In this document: positions 36,396 to 44,608 of the stretch, in pieces
Numbering within the stretch: position 1 is the first letter of the stretch
Layout: every line of letters starts with the position of its first letter
Assembly: GCA_903900805.1 (NCBI GenBank)
Contig: CAIUOP010000075.1
Span: 42,315-106,314 of the forward strand
Source: an uncultured beta proteobacterium
GTDB lineage: Bacteria > Pseudomonadota > Gammaproteobacteria > Burkholderiales > Burkholderiaceae
DNA length: 64,000 bases
Reading direction: 5' to 3'
Notes under the pieces: generated by a model
Databases searched by the model: none
The model's input: the letters and a program-made list of their open reading frames with translations, nothing else
What the model was told of the DNA's origin: nothing
Made by a program: the position numbers and the translations under genes

Positions 36396-37661
36396 TTAAT
36401 CGAGTACTACCGTAATTACAGTAGCGATTGCCCCAATTCCAACTGATGGAATAACCCAACGCTCGAGCGGTGAAATTGACTTACCTGCAATAATTTCAAC
36501 AGGAATAGGTGTTAGCTCAATTACTGCATTACTGGTTGAGTTCTCAAACAATCGAGTCAGCGAGTTTTTGCGGGCGGTACCCATCACAATATGATGGCAA
36601 TGCAAACGTTTCGCCTCACTAGCAATGATCTGGGCACGATCTCCTGATTTATGGGTAACAGTGAACGGAATATTATGATTTTTTAATAATTCCTGTGCAG
36701 GTAGCAATGCCTGATCAGACCTTTCTTTGTGCCAATCATCAATTGTTTGCTTACTTAAAAATCTTCCGATATGGCGGGAAAACTTAGGCTGTACATTCAG
36801 AAGGCATATCTCCATCATGGGACCGCTAATACACTCATTGATTACATATCTTAAAGCGTATTGAGAATTATCAGAGCCATCGACAGGTATCAGAACACGC
36901 TTCATATTTGAGCCTCCTAAATTCATGGGTGACGCAGCGCCATTTACCTCATTTTTCAATGGTATTAACTTGGCTAAGATATTGGACTCCAAGCGTGCCT
37001 GACTTTTGAAAAATCCTACAAACAAAACTCCACCAACAACTAAGACCGAGAAAAGACTAGATATCAGAGCGCTCTCTAGCATCTGAATATCCTTAACCAT
37101 CGGCTCATGCAAGATCATCTTGGCAGCAGTCCATGCCAGGATACCGGCACCAAGATAAATCACGGCAGGATAGCGCTCAACCAACTTTAGAATTTGCGTT
37201 GAGCCCCAAACTACAATCGGAATGCTAATTAAAAGGCCCAGCACCACAAGCAAATAACTCCCCTGAGCTGCACCCGCAACAGCAAGTACATTATCTAAAC
37301 CCATTACCGCATCTGCAATCACAATGGTTTTCATTGCCGTCCAAAATGAAGTTGCAGCGACATCATGACTATCGCCCTCTTCCTTTGCAGGGTTTAGCAG
37401 ACGATATGCAATCCAGATGAGCAGCACACCACCAACTAACATCAAACCTGGCACCTTTAGAAGGTAGACCACTACTAGGGTCATTGCACTTCTGACGGCA
37501 ATGGCTCCAATAGCACCCCAAATAATTGCCTTTTTCTGTAAATGCGCTGGTAAATTACGTGCCGCCATCGCGATCACAATCGCGTTGTCGCCAGCAAGCA
37601 CTAAGTCAATCACAATGATTGCAAGTAGCGCAGAAAAAAATTCAGGTGCAAAGAAATCCAT
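36396..37661 (-). CDS. TerC-family membrane protein fused to a universal-stress domain
   Basis: A 421-residue protein. Residues 1-225 are TerC (YjbE type): about seven helices with acidic intramembrane residues in IIVIDLVLAGDNAIVIAMA and VIADAVMGLDNVLAVAGAA, the metal-site pattern of this family. Residues ~250-390 are a UspA-like domain (MKRVLIPVDGSDNSQYALRY); the ATP motif is degraded (GTARKNSLTRLFENS). A last helix follows. TerC proteins export or deliver Mn2+ to secreted enzymes. I chose the ATG at 37661, since GGAGAC at the alternative start acts as its ribosome-binding site. Divergent from a riboswitch-led LysR gene. Confidence 0.87.
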   Translation of the reverse strand: MDFFAPEFFSALLAIIVIDLVLAGDNAIVIAMAARNLPAHLQKKAIIWGAIGAIAVRSAMTLVVVYLLKVPGLMLVGGVLLIWIAYRLLNPAKEEGDSHDVAATSFWTAMKTIVIADAVMGLDNVLAVAGAAQGSYLLVVLGLLISIPIVVWGSTQILKLVERYPAVIYLGAGILAWTAAKMILHEPMVKDIQMLESALISSLFSVLVVGGVLFVGFFKSQARLESNILAKLIPLKNEVNGAASPMNLGGSNMKRVLIPVDGSDNSQYALRYVINECISGPMMEICLLNVQPKFSRHIGRFLSKQTIDDWHKERSDQALLPAQELLKNHNIPFTVTHKSGDRAQIIASEAKRLHCHHIVMGTARKNSLTRLFENSTSNAVIELTPIPVEIIAGKSISPLERWVIPSVGIGAIATVITVVLD

Positions 37662-37713
37662 TGATGTCTCCATTTGATTACTATGGAAGCATTATTCAAA
37701 AGGAATGCGAAAA

Positions 37714-37740
37714 ATAACAATCAATTTTATGGATTGTTAT
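37714..37740. promoter_or_regulatory. Perfect dyad with LysR-type ATC-N9-GAT core upstream of terC
   Basis: ATAACAATC (37714-37722) and GATTGTTAT (37732-37740) are exact inverted repeats nine bases apart. ATC-N9-GAT is a classic binding pattern of LysR-type regulators. The dyad centre lies about 66 bases before the terC ATG, a typical activation site, and a LysR gene is divergently encoded next door. Confidence 0.65.
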
Positions 37741-37912
37741 GATTCTTTTAATGAATATATAATCTTATTAATCTATCGAAACCATTAATAAATGTAATAG
37801 TTATCTAATTAAAGTGGGTTTTTGATATGATTTTTAAAAATTAATAGTGCCATTTACGAAATGAAGTGGGTGAATATTTGAAATTCAACAAATTCTATGC
37901 TTTAATAAAAAT

Positions 37913-38056
37913 ACAAAGTGGGAGTAGTTCTAGGGCATCTGCCCTACCAAGTGATCGTCAATACGTGCTTTTTAGCTCCGGTCACTTGAATGAAATAACC
38001 AAATTATCTGGTTACCAATGAGCGAGACCTTTGTCAACTGGACAAAGGATTTTTAT
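37913..38056 (+). promoter_or_regulatory. yybP-ykoY (Mn2+) riboswitch
   Basis: The conserved parts appear in order. P1 is ACAAAG (37913-37918) pairing with CTTTGT (38029-38034). GGGAGTAG follows at once, then a P2 hairpin TAGGGCA/TGCCCTA. P3 is CAAGTGA pairing with TCACTTG, enclosing the invariant TCGTCAATACG and CTCCGG. P4 is TAACC/GGTTA, then GAGCGAGACCTTTG. This fits the Mn2+-sensing yybP-ykoY aptamer. Unusually it precedes a LysR-type regulator gene. Confidence 0.88.
38028..38054 (+). promoter_or_regulatory. Riboswitch expression platform: hairpin that hides the ribosome-binding site
   Basis: CCTTTGTC (38028-38035) can pair either with the 5' side of P1 or with GACAAAGG (38041-38048). 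The latter holds the AAAGGA ribosome-binding site of the ATG at 38057 and is followed by ATTTTT, so it could also terminate transcription. Mn2+ binding would keep CCTTTGT in P1 and free the site: an ON switch. Confidence 0.75.
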
Positions 38057-39019
38057 ATGCCTCAATCAAAGATTCATCGCTACCTACGCCACGGAATGCT
38101 ACCGCAGCTTGTCGTATTTGAAGCTGTTGCACGCCTCGAAAGCTTCACCCGTGCCTCTGAAGCACTTCATCTTTCACAGCCCACTATCTCAACGCAGATT
38201 AAAAAACTATCAGAAACTTTAGACTCCATACTATTTGAGCAAATTGGCAAGAAGATATACCTCACCCCTGCCGGAAAATCTCTTTACTCAAGCTGCACTG
38301 AAATCTTTAGTGCGCTGGCAAACCTAGAAGAAAATCTGGCAAACTTACGAGCCCTGGAATCAGGAAAGCTGCGTATTGGTGTGAGTACCACTGGAAAATA
38401 TTTCATCCTAAGACTCATTGCAAAATTTATTGAAAAATATCCTAACGTGGATATATCCCTTCAGGGGCACAATCGCAAGAATTTGATTCAAAGACTAGAG
38501 CATAACGATGATGACCTTTATTTATTTTCCAATCCACCTAGTGATATTGAGCTAATTAAACAGGTTCTATTGCCCAATCCGATGGTGATATTTGCGAGAG
38601 AAGATCATCCATTGGCATCCAAGACGAATTTGTCATTTAGGGATCTAGAACTGGAGCCATTCATCATGCGAGAGATTGGATCTGGCACTCGGATGATCAC
38701 AGAGGATGCATTTGATAAATATGACATCAAACCGCAGACACGGCTTGAGCTCTCTACTAATGAATCTATTAAGCAAGCAATTCTGGCTGGTCTTGGAATT
38801 GCTGTTCTTACGCGCTACACGCTAGGACTTGATGAACATTACTCTGAAATGGTGGAATTAGATGTTAAAGATTTTCCGGTTGAACGTCAGTGGCAATTCG
38901 TTTACCCGGTTGGCAAAGTCTTGCCTCCAATAGCAATAGCTTTCCTAGAGTTCTGTCGTCAGGAGGCTGGCTCAATACCGGTTCCAAAGGTTTCTAGATA
39001 CCCAAGTATTGCTAAATAA
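38057..39019 (+). CDS. LysR-type transcriptional regulator under Mn2+ riboswitch control
   Basis: A 320-residue LTTR. The winged helix covers about residues 14-73 (VVFEAVARLESFTRASEALHL, then SQPTISTQIKKLSETL); the co-inducer domain resembles the CbbR/CysB-like group (GKLRIGVSTTGKYFILRLIA). The ATG at 38057 is preceded by AAAGGA seven bases ahead; an in-frame ATG at 38018 lies inside the riboswitch aptamer and is not credible. Divergent from the TerC-Usp gene, whose upstream dyad fits an LTTR site, so terC is the probable target. The effector is unknown. Confidence 0.88.
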   Translation: MPQSKIHRYLRHGMLPQLVVFEAVARLESFTRASEALHLSQPTISTQIKKLSETLDSILFEQIGKKIYLTPAGKSLYSSCTEIFSALANLEENLANLRALESGKLRIGVSTTGKYFILRLIAKFIEKYPNVDISLQGHNRKNLIQRLEHNDDDLYLFSNPPSDIELIKQVLLPNPMVIFAREDHPLASKTNLSFRDLELEPFIMREIGSGTRMITEDAFDKYDIKPQTRLELSTNESIKQAILAGLGIAVLTRYTLGLDEHYSEMVELDVKDFPVERQWQFVYPVGKVLPPIAIAFLEFCRQEAGSIPVPKVSRYPSIAK

Positions 39020-39027
39020 AAGATATT

Positions 39028-39087
39028 TGGCCTGCCCAGCACGCTCCGAACATGCGACCCAGACCTTAGAAGCTGGAAAAATGAGCT
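39028..39087 (-). repeat. tRNA-Arg-derived repeat, copy A
   Basis: On the minus strand this reads from anticodon-loop-like CTTCTAAGG through a T-arm remnant (ATGTTCGGAGCGT) to TGGGCAGGCCA, the 3' half of a tRNA-Arg(UCU). The T-arm is damaged. It lies between convergent LysR and permease genes and is the leftmost copy found. Confidence 0.7.
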
Positions 39088-39090
39088 TAG

Positions 39091-40443
39091 CTAATCTTCA
39101 GCTATTTGTTTTAGCCTGAGGATGAGAAGTGCTACAAGCCCTAAAAGCATTACATATAGCGAGATCAAAACTGCCCCTTTGCTGTGGGCATAGCTAAAAC
39201 TAGAGTAGGCTAAATAAGCAGATGCTACGCAGAATATCAATGGGGTAATGGGATATAGTGGAACAGAAAAGACCCGAGTTCTCTGATCTTTTGCACGCAA
39301 AATAAATAAGCTAATCCCCACTAAGAATAAGAAACTCCAAAATACCGGCGCAGTAAACTCAACCATGGCTTCAAAGCCATCGCTTTGCAAAGCTCCAAAG
39401 CCAACTAAGGCGAGACTAATAGCACCCTGCACCAAATAGGCAAAGCGTGGAGTACCCCGAGCGGGTTCCCAGTGAGCCATTTTACGCAGACCATGCCAAT
39501 CTTCACCCATTGCAAAATTGGTGCGAGCGCCAACAATCATAGTGGCATTAATACTCGTGAGCGCAGCAACCCCTACAAAGAGACCAAGTAACTTTTCTCC
39601 GATCGGGCCAAAAGCAAGGCCAAGTAGGTCAGCAGACGCTGCCTTACTATTTGCTAACTGTTTTAGGCCTAGGCCATTCATCAGTGCGACGTTCACTAAA
39701 AGATAAATTATCGAGATGATGAAAAGGCTGAAGACGATCACTCGCACAATGGTATGTACGCTTCCTTTTAGTTCTGCTGAAATGTAGGCAGATTCATTCC
39801 AGCCACCAAAGGTAAGCAAGACAAAGACCATTGCCAGACCCAGCATGCCAAATTGTGGCGTGCTAGAAAATAATGGAGGATTTGTAACCGGTGGAAGTGA
39901 GGAGGTAAAAAAACCAAAACCGGCAATGATGATGGCTACCAGACCGGAAACCTCTAAAACGGTTAATGCCGTTTGAATGTTGGCAGACGCTGTAATCCCA
40001 ACTAAATTAACAATAGTCAGAACTACAACGATGAGAACTGCCCAATAAACATCTGAGTGTGGCCCTAAAGGCACTACTTTGGTCATGTAATCACCAAAGA
40101 CAAAAGCAAGTAATGCAATTGATCCAGTATTGATTACCATCGCTTTAGCCCAGCCGTACAAGAAGGAAATATTCTTGCCATAGGCCCGAGTTAAAAAATG
40201 ATAGTCGCCACCGGAATGGGGATAAAGGGTTGCTAGTTCAGCATAACAAAGAGCGCCTGCAAGAGAAATGATGGCTCCGCCCACCCAAATTGTGAGAGCC
40301 CAACCCACATCACCGGTGATGTCAGCTACTATGGATGGAGTTTTAAAGATGCCAGCACCAATGACGATGCCAATAATAATGGCAACAGCCCCTAGGGGAC
40401 TGAGTAAGCGCTGAGGAGAGGCCCCCGAACCATTAGCTGACAT
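39091..40443 (-). CDS. APC-family amino acid permease
   Basis: A 450-residue inner-membrane protein with about twelve helices. The first carries the unwound-helix motif IGIVIGAGIFKTPSIVA that binds the amino-acid backbone, followed by AGALCYAELATLYPHSGGDYHFL, characteristic of APC exchangers of the LAT-like group. Substrate not predictable. It is 11 bases downstream of the secreted methyltransferase-like gene and is probably transcribed with it. Confidence 0.88.
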   Translation of the reverse strand: MSANGSGASPQRLLSPLGAVAIIIGIVIGAGIFKTPSIVADITGDVGWALTIWVGGAIISLAGALCYAELATLYPHSGGDYHFLTRAYGKNISFLYGWAKAMVINTGSIALLAFVFGDYMTKVVPLGPHSDVYWAVLIVVVLTIVNLVGITASANIQTALTVLEVSGLVAIIIAGFGFFTSSLPPVTNPPLFSSTPQFGMLGLAMVFVLLTFGGWNESAYISAELKGSVHTIVRVIVFSLFIISIIYLLVNVALMNGLGLKQLANSKAASADLLGLAFGPIGEKLLGLFVGVAALTSINATMIVGARTNFAMGEDWHGLRKMAHWEPARGTPRFAYLVQGAISLALVGFGALQSDGFEAMVEFTAPVFWSFLFLVGISLFILRAKDQRTRVFSVPLYPITPLIFCVASAYLAYSSFSYAHSKGAVLISLYVMLLGLVALLILRLKQIAED

Positions 40444-40454
40444 CCAGTGAAATC

Positions 40455-41297
40455 TTAAAGGCGCTTACCAGTAATTGCGGTATCGTTATATGACCTACTT
40501 TTATGAATACCCTTGATCTCGTTATTATTTACAGCCATCTTCACAAAATGTGAACTCTTATGACGATCGAGATAGGTGAAGCTAAGAATTGTCCCATCTA
40601 ATCTAGGATTAAGAAGGGCTTGTGATTCATTACCAAGTTGAAGAGTGCCGCCTACTTTTTGGTAATGTTGAGACAGTTTTAAAACTGCTCTACCTGGCTC
40701 CATTCCTGTAATGACCCATTCTCCCGCTACTTGAGCAGGAACAACCCAATAGTAGGCTTTCGCTGGACTATCGATTTCAATATCTGCGTCCCAATCACCC
40801 ATATTAAATGCATGCGATGTTACTCGCGTGCCAGGCTTCATTTTTAAAATAGTAGGACGTAAGGCGAGATTCAGTTCAGGCAATAGATACATAGTAACTA
40901 CAGTTGCCTTGCTAAAATCTTCTACAAAGATATCGCCATTGATAATCTTCACACGATCGCTAACACCAGAGCGATCCACATTACGTTGGGCTAGTTTCGC
41001 CATTTCTGGATTAAACTCAATTCCAACAGCGCGTGCGCCAAAATTTTTCGCAGCTGCAATCGCAATTCTGCCATCGCCAGAACCAAGGTCATAGACTAAA
41101 TCATTGGAAGTCACTTTAGCAGTTTGTAGCATGATGGCCAGTAATTCGTTGGTAGTGGGAACCCAAACTACGTCTTTACCTTCTTGGCCAACTCTAGGCG
41201 TATATTTATCGTCTCCGCCCTCCAAGATACTTTGGGCAAATGAATTAAGTGCAAAAACAGCACTGAAAATAATGAACCAAACTTTAAAATACTTCAT
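40455..41297 (-). CDS. SAM-methyltransferase-fold protein with an export signal
   Basis: A 280-residue protein. An N-terminal Sec signal peptide (ends VFALNSFAQS) is followed by a class I methyltransferase core: NDLVYDLGSGDGRIAIAAAKNFGARAVGIEFNP (motifs I and II), KIINGDIFVEDF and VVTMYLLPELN. The catalytic fold seems intact, yet SAM is not expected in the periplasm, so its role there is unclear. The last ~80 residues are a beta-rich extra domain. It may be a lipid or envelope factor. Co-oriented with the APC permease. Confidence 0.8.
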   Translation of the reverse strand: MKYFKVWFIIFSAVFALNSFAQSILEGGDDKYTPRVGQEGKDVVWVPTTNELLAIMLQTAKVTSNDLVYDLGSGDGRIAIAAAKNFGARAVGIEFNPEMAKLAQRNVDRSGVSDRVKIINGDIFVEDFSKATVVTMYLLPELNLALRPTILKMKPGTRVTSHAFNMGDWDADIEIDSPAKAYYWVVPAQVAGEWVITGMEPGRAVLKLSQHYQKVGGTLQLGNESQALLNPRLDGTILSFTYLDRHKSSHFVKMAVNNNEIKGIHKSRSYNDTAITGKRL

Positions 41298-41579
41298 ATG
41301 ATTTCCATAAATAAGAAAGTAATGAGATGATTTTTATCTATTACGGGGCTAAGAAAAACACATAATAAAATAAATTTGCTGGTCTTACCTAAAGATAATA
41401 GAAAGCACAGAAAATGCGTTTTTCAGCAAAATACCCTTTTGAGGAGTTTTTTCATAAAGGGATAACATTTTTAAGCAAAATTTATACCTAAAACTGTCAT
41501 AAATGCTTGAATAAGGGATTAATTTACCCTACGATAAAAAGCGCTTCCTTTTTAAATTCATTACTAGAGGGCTGTACTT
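41298..41579. other. AT-rich intergenic region
   Basis: Divergent control region of about 280 bases between the methyltransferase-like gene and the Lys/Ala-rich gene. I see no definite operator, repeat or small gene; a GAGGG at 41567 serves the downstream ATG. Confidence 0.5.
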
Positions 41580-41801
41580 ATGAGCAAGAATAAGACCATC
41601 AAAAAACTGACCAAGAAGCTTGAAAAATTAGATTCGACTAAAGAAAAAGTATCGAAAAAATTGGTCAAGGCAACCGAATCAAAAGCAGCTAAAACTGCCA
41701 AGAAAGCTGCTGCCAAGACAGCGGCAAGTAACAAAACTGCGGCTAAGAAATCTGCTAGCAAGAAGACAGCAAGCCCAAGCGCTTCATCAAGTGAAGCTTG
41801 A
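41580..41801 (+). CDS. Lys/Ala-rich histone-H1-like protein
   Basis: A 73-residue, strongly basic protein made almost only of Lys, Ala, Ser and Thr (KAAKTAKKAAAKTAASNK and similar), the composition of H1-like nucleoid proteins of beta-proteobacteria. It probably binds DNA, RNA or polyphosphate by charge. It is four bases upstream of ppk2, so co-expression with a polyphosphate kinase is nearly certain, which makes polyphosphate binding an interesting possibility. Low complexity means the family call rests on composition. Confidence 0.75.
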   Translation: MSKNKTIKKLTKKLEKLDSTKEKVSKKLVKATESKAAKTAKKAAAKTAASNKTAAKKSASKKTASPSASSSEA

Positions 41802-41804
41802 ACT

Positions 41805-42587
41805 TTGAGTAAGGACTCAAAAGAGCTTAATCACGAATCTGATTACGAGGCTCAGCTTAGGGTATTGCAAATTGAATTAGTGAAACTGCAACGTCAGATT
41901 ATTGCTGGTAGTTTACGTCTTTTAGTCATTTTAGAAGGTCGTGATACAGCCGGAAAAGATGGCAGCATCAAGCGTATTACCGAGCATCTCAGCCCTCGAG
42001 AGACACGAGTCGTTGCCTTAGGTAAACCCTCTTCACGCGAGGAAGGTGAATGGTATTTTCAAAGATATGTTGCTGAACTCCCTTCAGCTGGTGAGTTCGC
42101 CATTTTTAATCGTAGCTGGTACAACCGCGCAGGCGTTGAGAGGGTCATGGGATTTTGCACTGATGCTCAATATAAGCAATTTATGGGATCCGTCAATGAA
42201 TTTGAGGGTTTGCTAGTGGATGCAGGCATTCAGCTCATTAAGTACTACCTTGATATAGATAAGGAAGAGCAAGCAGCAAGACTTGAAAGTAGAAAAACAG
42301 ATCCATTAAAGCAATGGAAAACTAGCCCCATTGACGAGCAGGCTCAGAATAAATGGGAGGCCTATAGTATTGCGCGTGATCTGATGTTGGCGCAGACTAG
42401 TTCACAAAAAGCGCCATGGACTGTTGTGAATGCAAACCATAAAAAGCTTACTCATTTGAATCTCATTCGAGATCTCTTGTCAAAAGTGAGCTATCCAGGC
42501 AAAGATGAAAAGATTTTAGGGGTTGATCCCGAGATTGTGATGCCCTGCCCGCCCCTAGGTAAAAAACCACCCAAACTTGCTCCGTAA
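41805..42587 (+). CDS. ppk2: Polyphosphate kinase 2 (PPK2)
   Basis: A 260-residue P-loop kinase with Walker A VILEGRDTAGKDGSIKRI (about residues 46-63), the PPK2 motif IFNRSWYNRAGVERVMGF, and a lid region with KYYLDIDKEEQAARLESRKTDPLKQWK. Single-domain PPK2 enzymes use polyphosphate to phosphorylate ADP or GDP, or run backwards. It starts with TTG four bases after the basic protein; no later ATG precedes the P-loop closely enough. Confidence 0.93.
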   Translation: MSKDSKELNHESDYEAQLRVLQIELVKLQRQIIAGSLRLLVILEGRDTAGKDGSIKRITEHLSPRETRVVALGKPSSREEGEWYFQRYVAELPSAGEFAIFNRSWYNRAGVERVMGFCTDAQYKQFMGSVNEFEGLLVDAGIQLIKYYLDIDKEEQAARLESRKTDPLKQWKTSPIDEQAQNKWEAYSIARDLMLAQTSSQKAPWTVVNANHKKLTHLNLIRDLLSKVSYPGKDEKILGVDPEIVMPCPPLGKKPPKLAP

Positions 42588-42624
42588 GCTCCTAGAGGTT
42601 TGAGTCTTTGGTGTGAAAGACACT

Positions 42625-42680
42625 AAGATCAATGGTATTAGTAGAAATACCATGGGTCTTGGATGGCATTGGCAGGCGGT
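42625..42680 (-). repeat. Probable fragment of the tRNA-repeat flank
   Basis: The segment GTATTAGTAGAAATACCATGG followed by TCTTGGATGGCAT…GCAGGCGGTC resembles the right-hand flank of the longer copies B and F. No tRNA core is attached. A CGAA-type terminator follows directly. Confidence 0.45.
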
Positions 42681-42688
42681 CAAACTAA

Positions 42689-42708
42689 AAACCACCCGAA
42701 GGTGGTTT
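42689..42708 (-). terminator. Terminator hairpin, CGAA-type repeat copy
   Basis: The exact AAACCACC-CGAA-GGTGGTTT stem-loop again, here ending the carbonic anhydrase transcript from the right and able to end ppk2 from the left. Confidence 0.85.
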
Positions 42709-42730
42709 ATATAAGTCTTGGTGAAATCGT

Positions 42731-43567
42731 TTATTGAATTTTTGAGAGAAGCTCTGGATTCTTAACGAGATTTCTTACCCCATGGGCATGATCTTCTTTG
42801 AACATATTTTCAGCGCACCATTTTCCAACAGTTTCTGTATTCACCTTCAAAACCTTGGGATAAACGTTCCATGAAACCTGTAATGGAGATCCTTTTTCAT
42901 TATAAGTAGGGCCTGTGGTTGAGCCTGCATATCCAACAGGTACGCCAGCATTTTTAGGCATATTAAGTGCTTGTTGATACCCATTAAGTTCGCCTGTTTT
43001 TGTAAGCGATTTAAAGTCTAGTGCCGCAGGATCATTTACCAATACATAAACTTGTCCCTCAACTCGCAACTGGGGATTAGCAAGAGACTCACTCAAGCAG
43101 GAACCCAAAGTAGGTCCGGGTTTTACCTGCGCAGAACTATGCACATAGTGAACTTCAATTGTGTCGCCAACCGAAAGACCGCCATGCTCATTTTTACAGA
43201 CTTGTTGAGCTAAAGGCTTAGACTCAGAGGCAGAAAGTTTTCCTGCATATTTGTATCCTTTTCCATACCCAGCAAATTGTGTAAACTCCCCGCCGCTATG
43301 CTCTGCATTTTTATGCATGTGGATATTACAGAGATTCAAATTTTGATAAGCAGGAGCGGGGTTAAAAAGGCGCTTATTTGAACCGCTTTTAGAGTTCAAG
43401 TCTCGCGGCGATTGTGGACCATAGCCCTTGCCATTTGTATTAGTGCTTAAAGCTGCATTTTGAGCTGCAAGAGTGGCCTCACTGGCTGCCCCACCACTTG
43501 CGTCCGCTAGTGCTAAAGAGCTAATAGCTGATAATACGATAATCGTCGCCGTAAATTTTGTACTCAT
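42731..43567 (-). CDS. Delta-class (CA_like) carbonic anhydrase, secreted
   Basis: A 278-residue protein with a signal peptide (ISSLALADA). The core NLCNIHMHKNAEHSGGEFTQF, then QVCKNEHGGLSVGDTIEVHYVHSSAQ, carries the Cys and His residues typical of the delta-type putative carbonic anhydrases first known from diatoms. It would interconvert CO2 and bicarbonate in the periplasm with Zn. The length is normal. Activity in bacterial members is little tested. Single gene with its own terminator. Confidence 0.8.
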   Translation of the reverse strand: MSTKFTATIIVLSAISSLALADASGGAASEATLAAQNAALSTNTNGKGYGPQSPRDLNSKSGSNKRLFNPAPAYQNLNLCNIHMHKNAEHSGGEFTQFAGYGKGYKYAGKLSASESKPLAQQVCKNEHGGLSVGDTIEVHYVHSSAQVKPGPTLGSCLSESLANPQLRVEGQVYVLVNDPAALDFKSLTKTGELNGYQQALNMPKNAGVPVGYAGSTTGPTYNEKGSPLQVSWNVYPKVLKVNTETVGKWCAENMFKEDHAHGVRNLVKNPELLSKIQ

Positions 43568-43851
43568 TTTTAAGTTTCCGTATAAGTTATAAAAATACCA
43601 AATTTAAGATAGTCGCCAATACTAATTACGGAATTAGAATAAACGCTTGGCTATTGGACCTGTATCAGGGAAACTACTAGGAATGATAAAAATAGCCTAA
43701 CAAGTTAGCTATTGAGATTCCTGCTAGACCGGTATTGGCTGAAACTAGCCTACCAATATTGTCGGCTTACCAAGTAAATTACTGATCAATCTCCGCCCTG
43801 CGGTGGCCTTCCATAAGATAGACGAGCTCGATCAATATTTGGTCAAAGACT
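43568..43851. other. Intergenic region with weak repeat-like sequence
   Basis: About 280 bases. The part near 43711-43760 (AGCTATTGAG followed by a TAGACCGGTATTGGCT stretch) loosely resembles the left flank of repeat copy B at 51856-51905. No gene, promoter or clear terminator is visible. Confidence 0.35.
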
Positions 43852-44595
43852 CTACTTACCTTGGTATTGAGGTTGCCTCTTACTGGAAAGACTATCGAGT
43901 CCTTCAGTCCTATCGGCACTATCCTTTACTAAATCCACCTCTCGCAAGGCAAAGCTAGCTGTCTCGATGGGACTCTTAGGTAAGGTTCGAATGCCAAAAG
44001 TTTTTAACATTTCCAAAACTAGTGGTGCATTTTGGGCCAGTCTTTTCGCATAAACTAAAGCTTCTTTTAGATGCTCCCCAGGTGGAGTCAGCTTGTTTAC
44101 AAGTCCTACTTGATACGCTCTTTCAGCGCTAATTTCTTCACCAAGCAACATTAATTCCATCGCAACCTTATGGGGAATTCGGCTAACTAATCCGGCGATC
44201 AGGCCGCCTGCAAACCCCAGCTTTGCTTCAGGGTAAGTGAACTTGGTTGTTTCAGATGCAACACATAAGTCAGCCATTTGTACTAGGGTTATAGCCCCGC
44301 CAATGCACCAACCACTAACAGCAGCAATGATTGGCTTTCTGACTTCAATATCGCATCCAGGTACAAAGCGCCTATATTCTGGAAAAGCCTTATATTCCAA
44401 ATCTTTGCCGACTGAAAATGCTTTTTCTCCAGCACCCGTCAATACAGCAACCCGATCATTACTATTATTAAATTTTCGCCATGCATTTGCGAGGCCAATC
44501 TCAACTTCCTCATTAATAGCATTTAAACGCTCTGGACGATTAATGGTAATGAGGGCTATGTGATTATTTGACTCGTAGGTAACAGCTTGTGACAT
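43852..44595 (-). CDS. Enoyl-CoA hydratase/isomerase (crotonase) family protein
   Basis: A 247-residue crotonase-fold protein: HIALITINRPERLNAINEEV at the start, the oxyanion-hole region SVGKDLEY and AAVSGWCIGGAITLVQMADL, and FTYPEAKLGFAGGL with the usual acidic position as Glu. It probably hydrates or isomerises an acyl-CoA. It lies 13 bases downstream of an acyl-CoA ligase gene and, with the Bug gene, forms an uptake-activation-degradation set for an organic acid. Confidence 0.87.
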   Translation of the reverse strand: MSQAVTYESNNHIALITINRPERLNAINEEVEIGLANAWRKFNNSNDRVAVLTGAGEKAFSVGKDLEYKAFPEYRRFVPGCDIEVRKPIIAAVSGWCIGGAITLVQMADLCVASETTKFTYPEAKLGFAGGLIAGLVSRIPHKVAMELMLLGEEISAERAYQVGLVNKLTPPGEHLKEALVYAKRLAQNAPLVLEMLKTFGIRTLPKSPIETASFALREVDLVKDSADRTEGLDSLSSKRQPQYQGK

Positions 44596-44608
44596 TTTAA
44601 CTCCAGTC

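Noticed and set aside
38018..38056. ATG at 38018 as start of the LysR gene
   Set aside because: It lies inside the invariant GAGCGAGACC part of the riboswitch aptamer and has no ribosome-binding site; the ATG at 38057 follows AAAGGA.
41564..41761. Leu/Ala-rich hydrophobic frame opposite the basic protein
   Set aside because: Mirror of the Lys/Ala repeats of the plus-strand gene; no ribosome-binding site.
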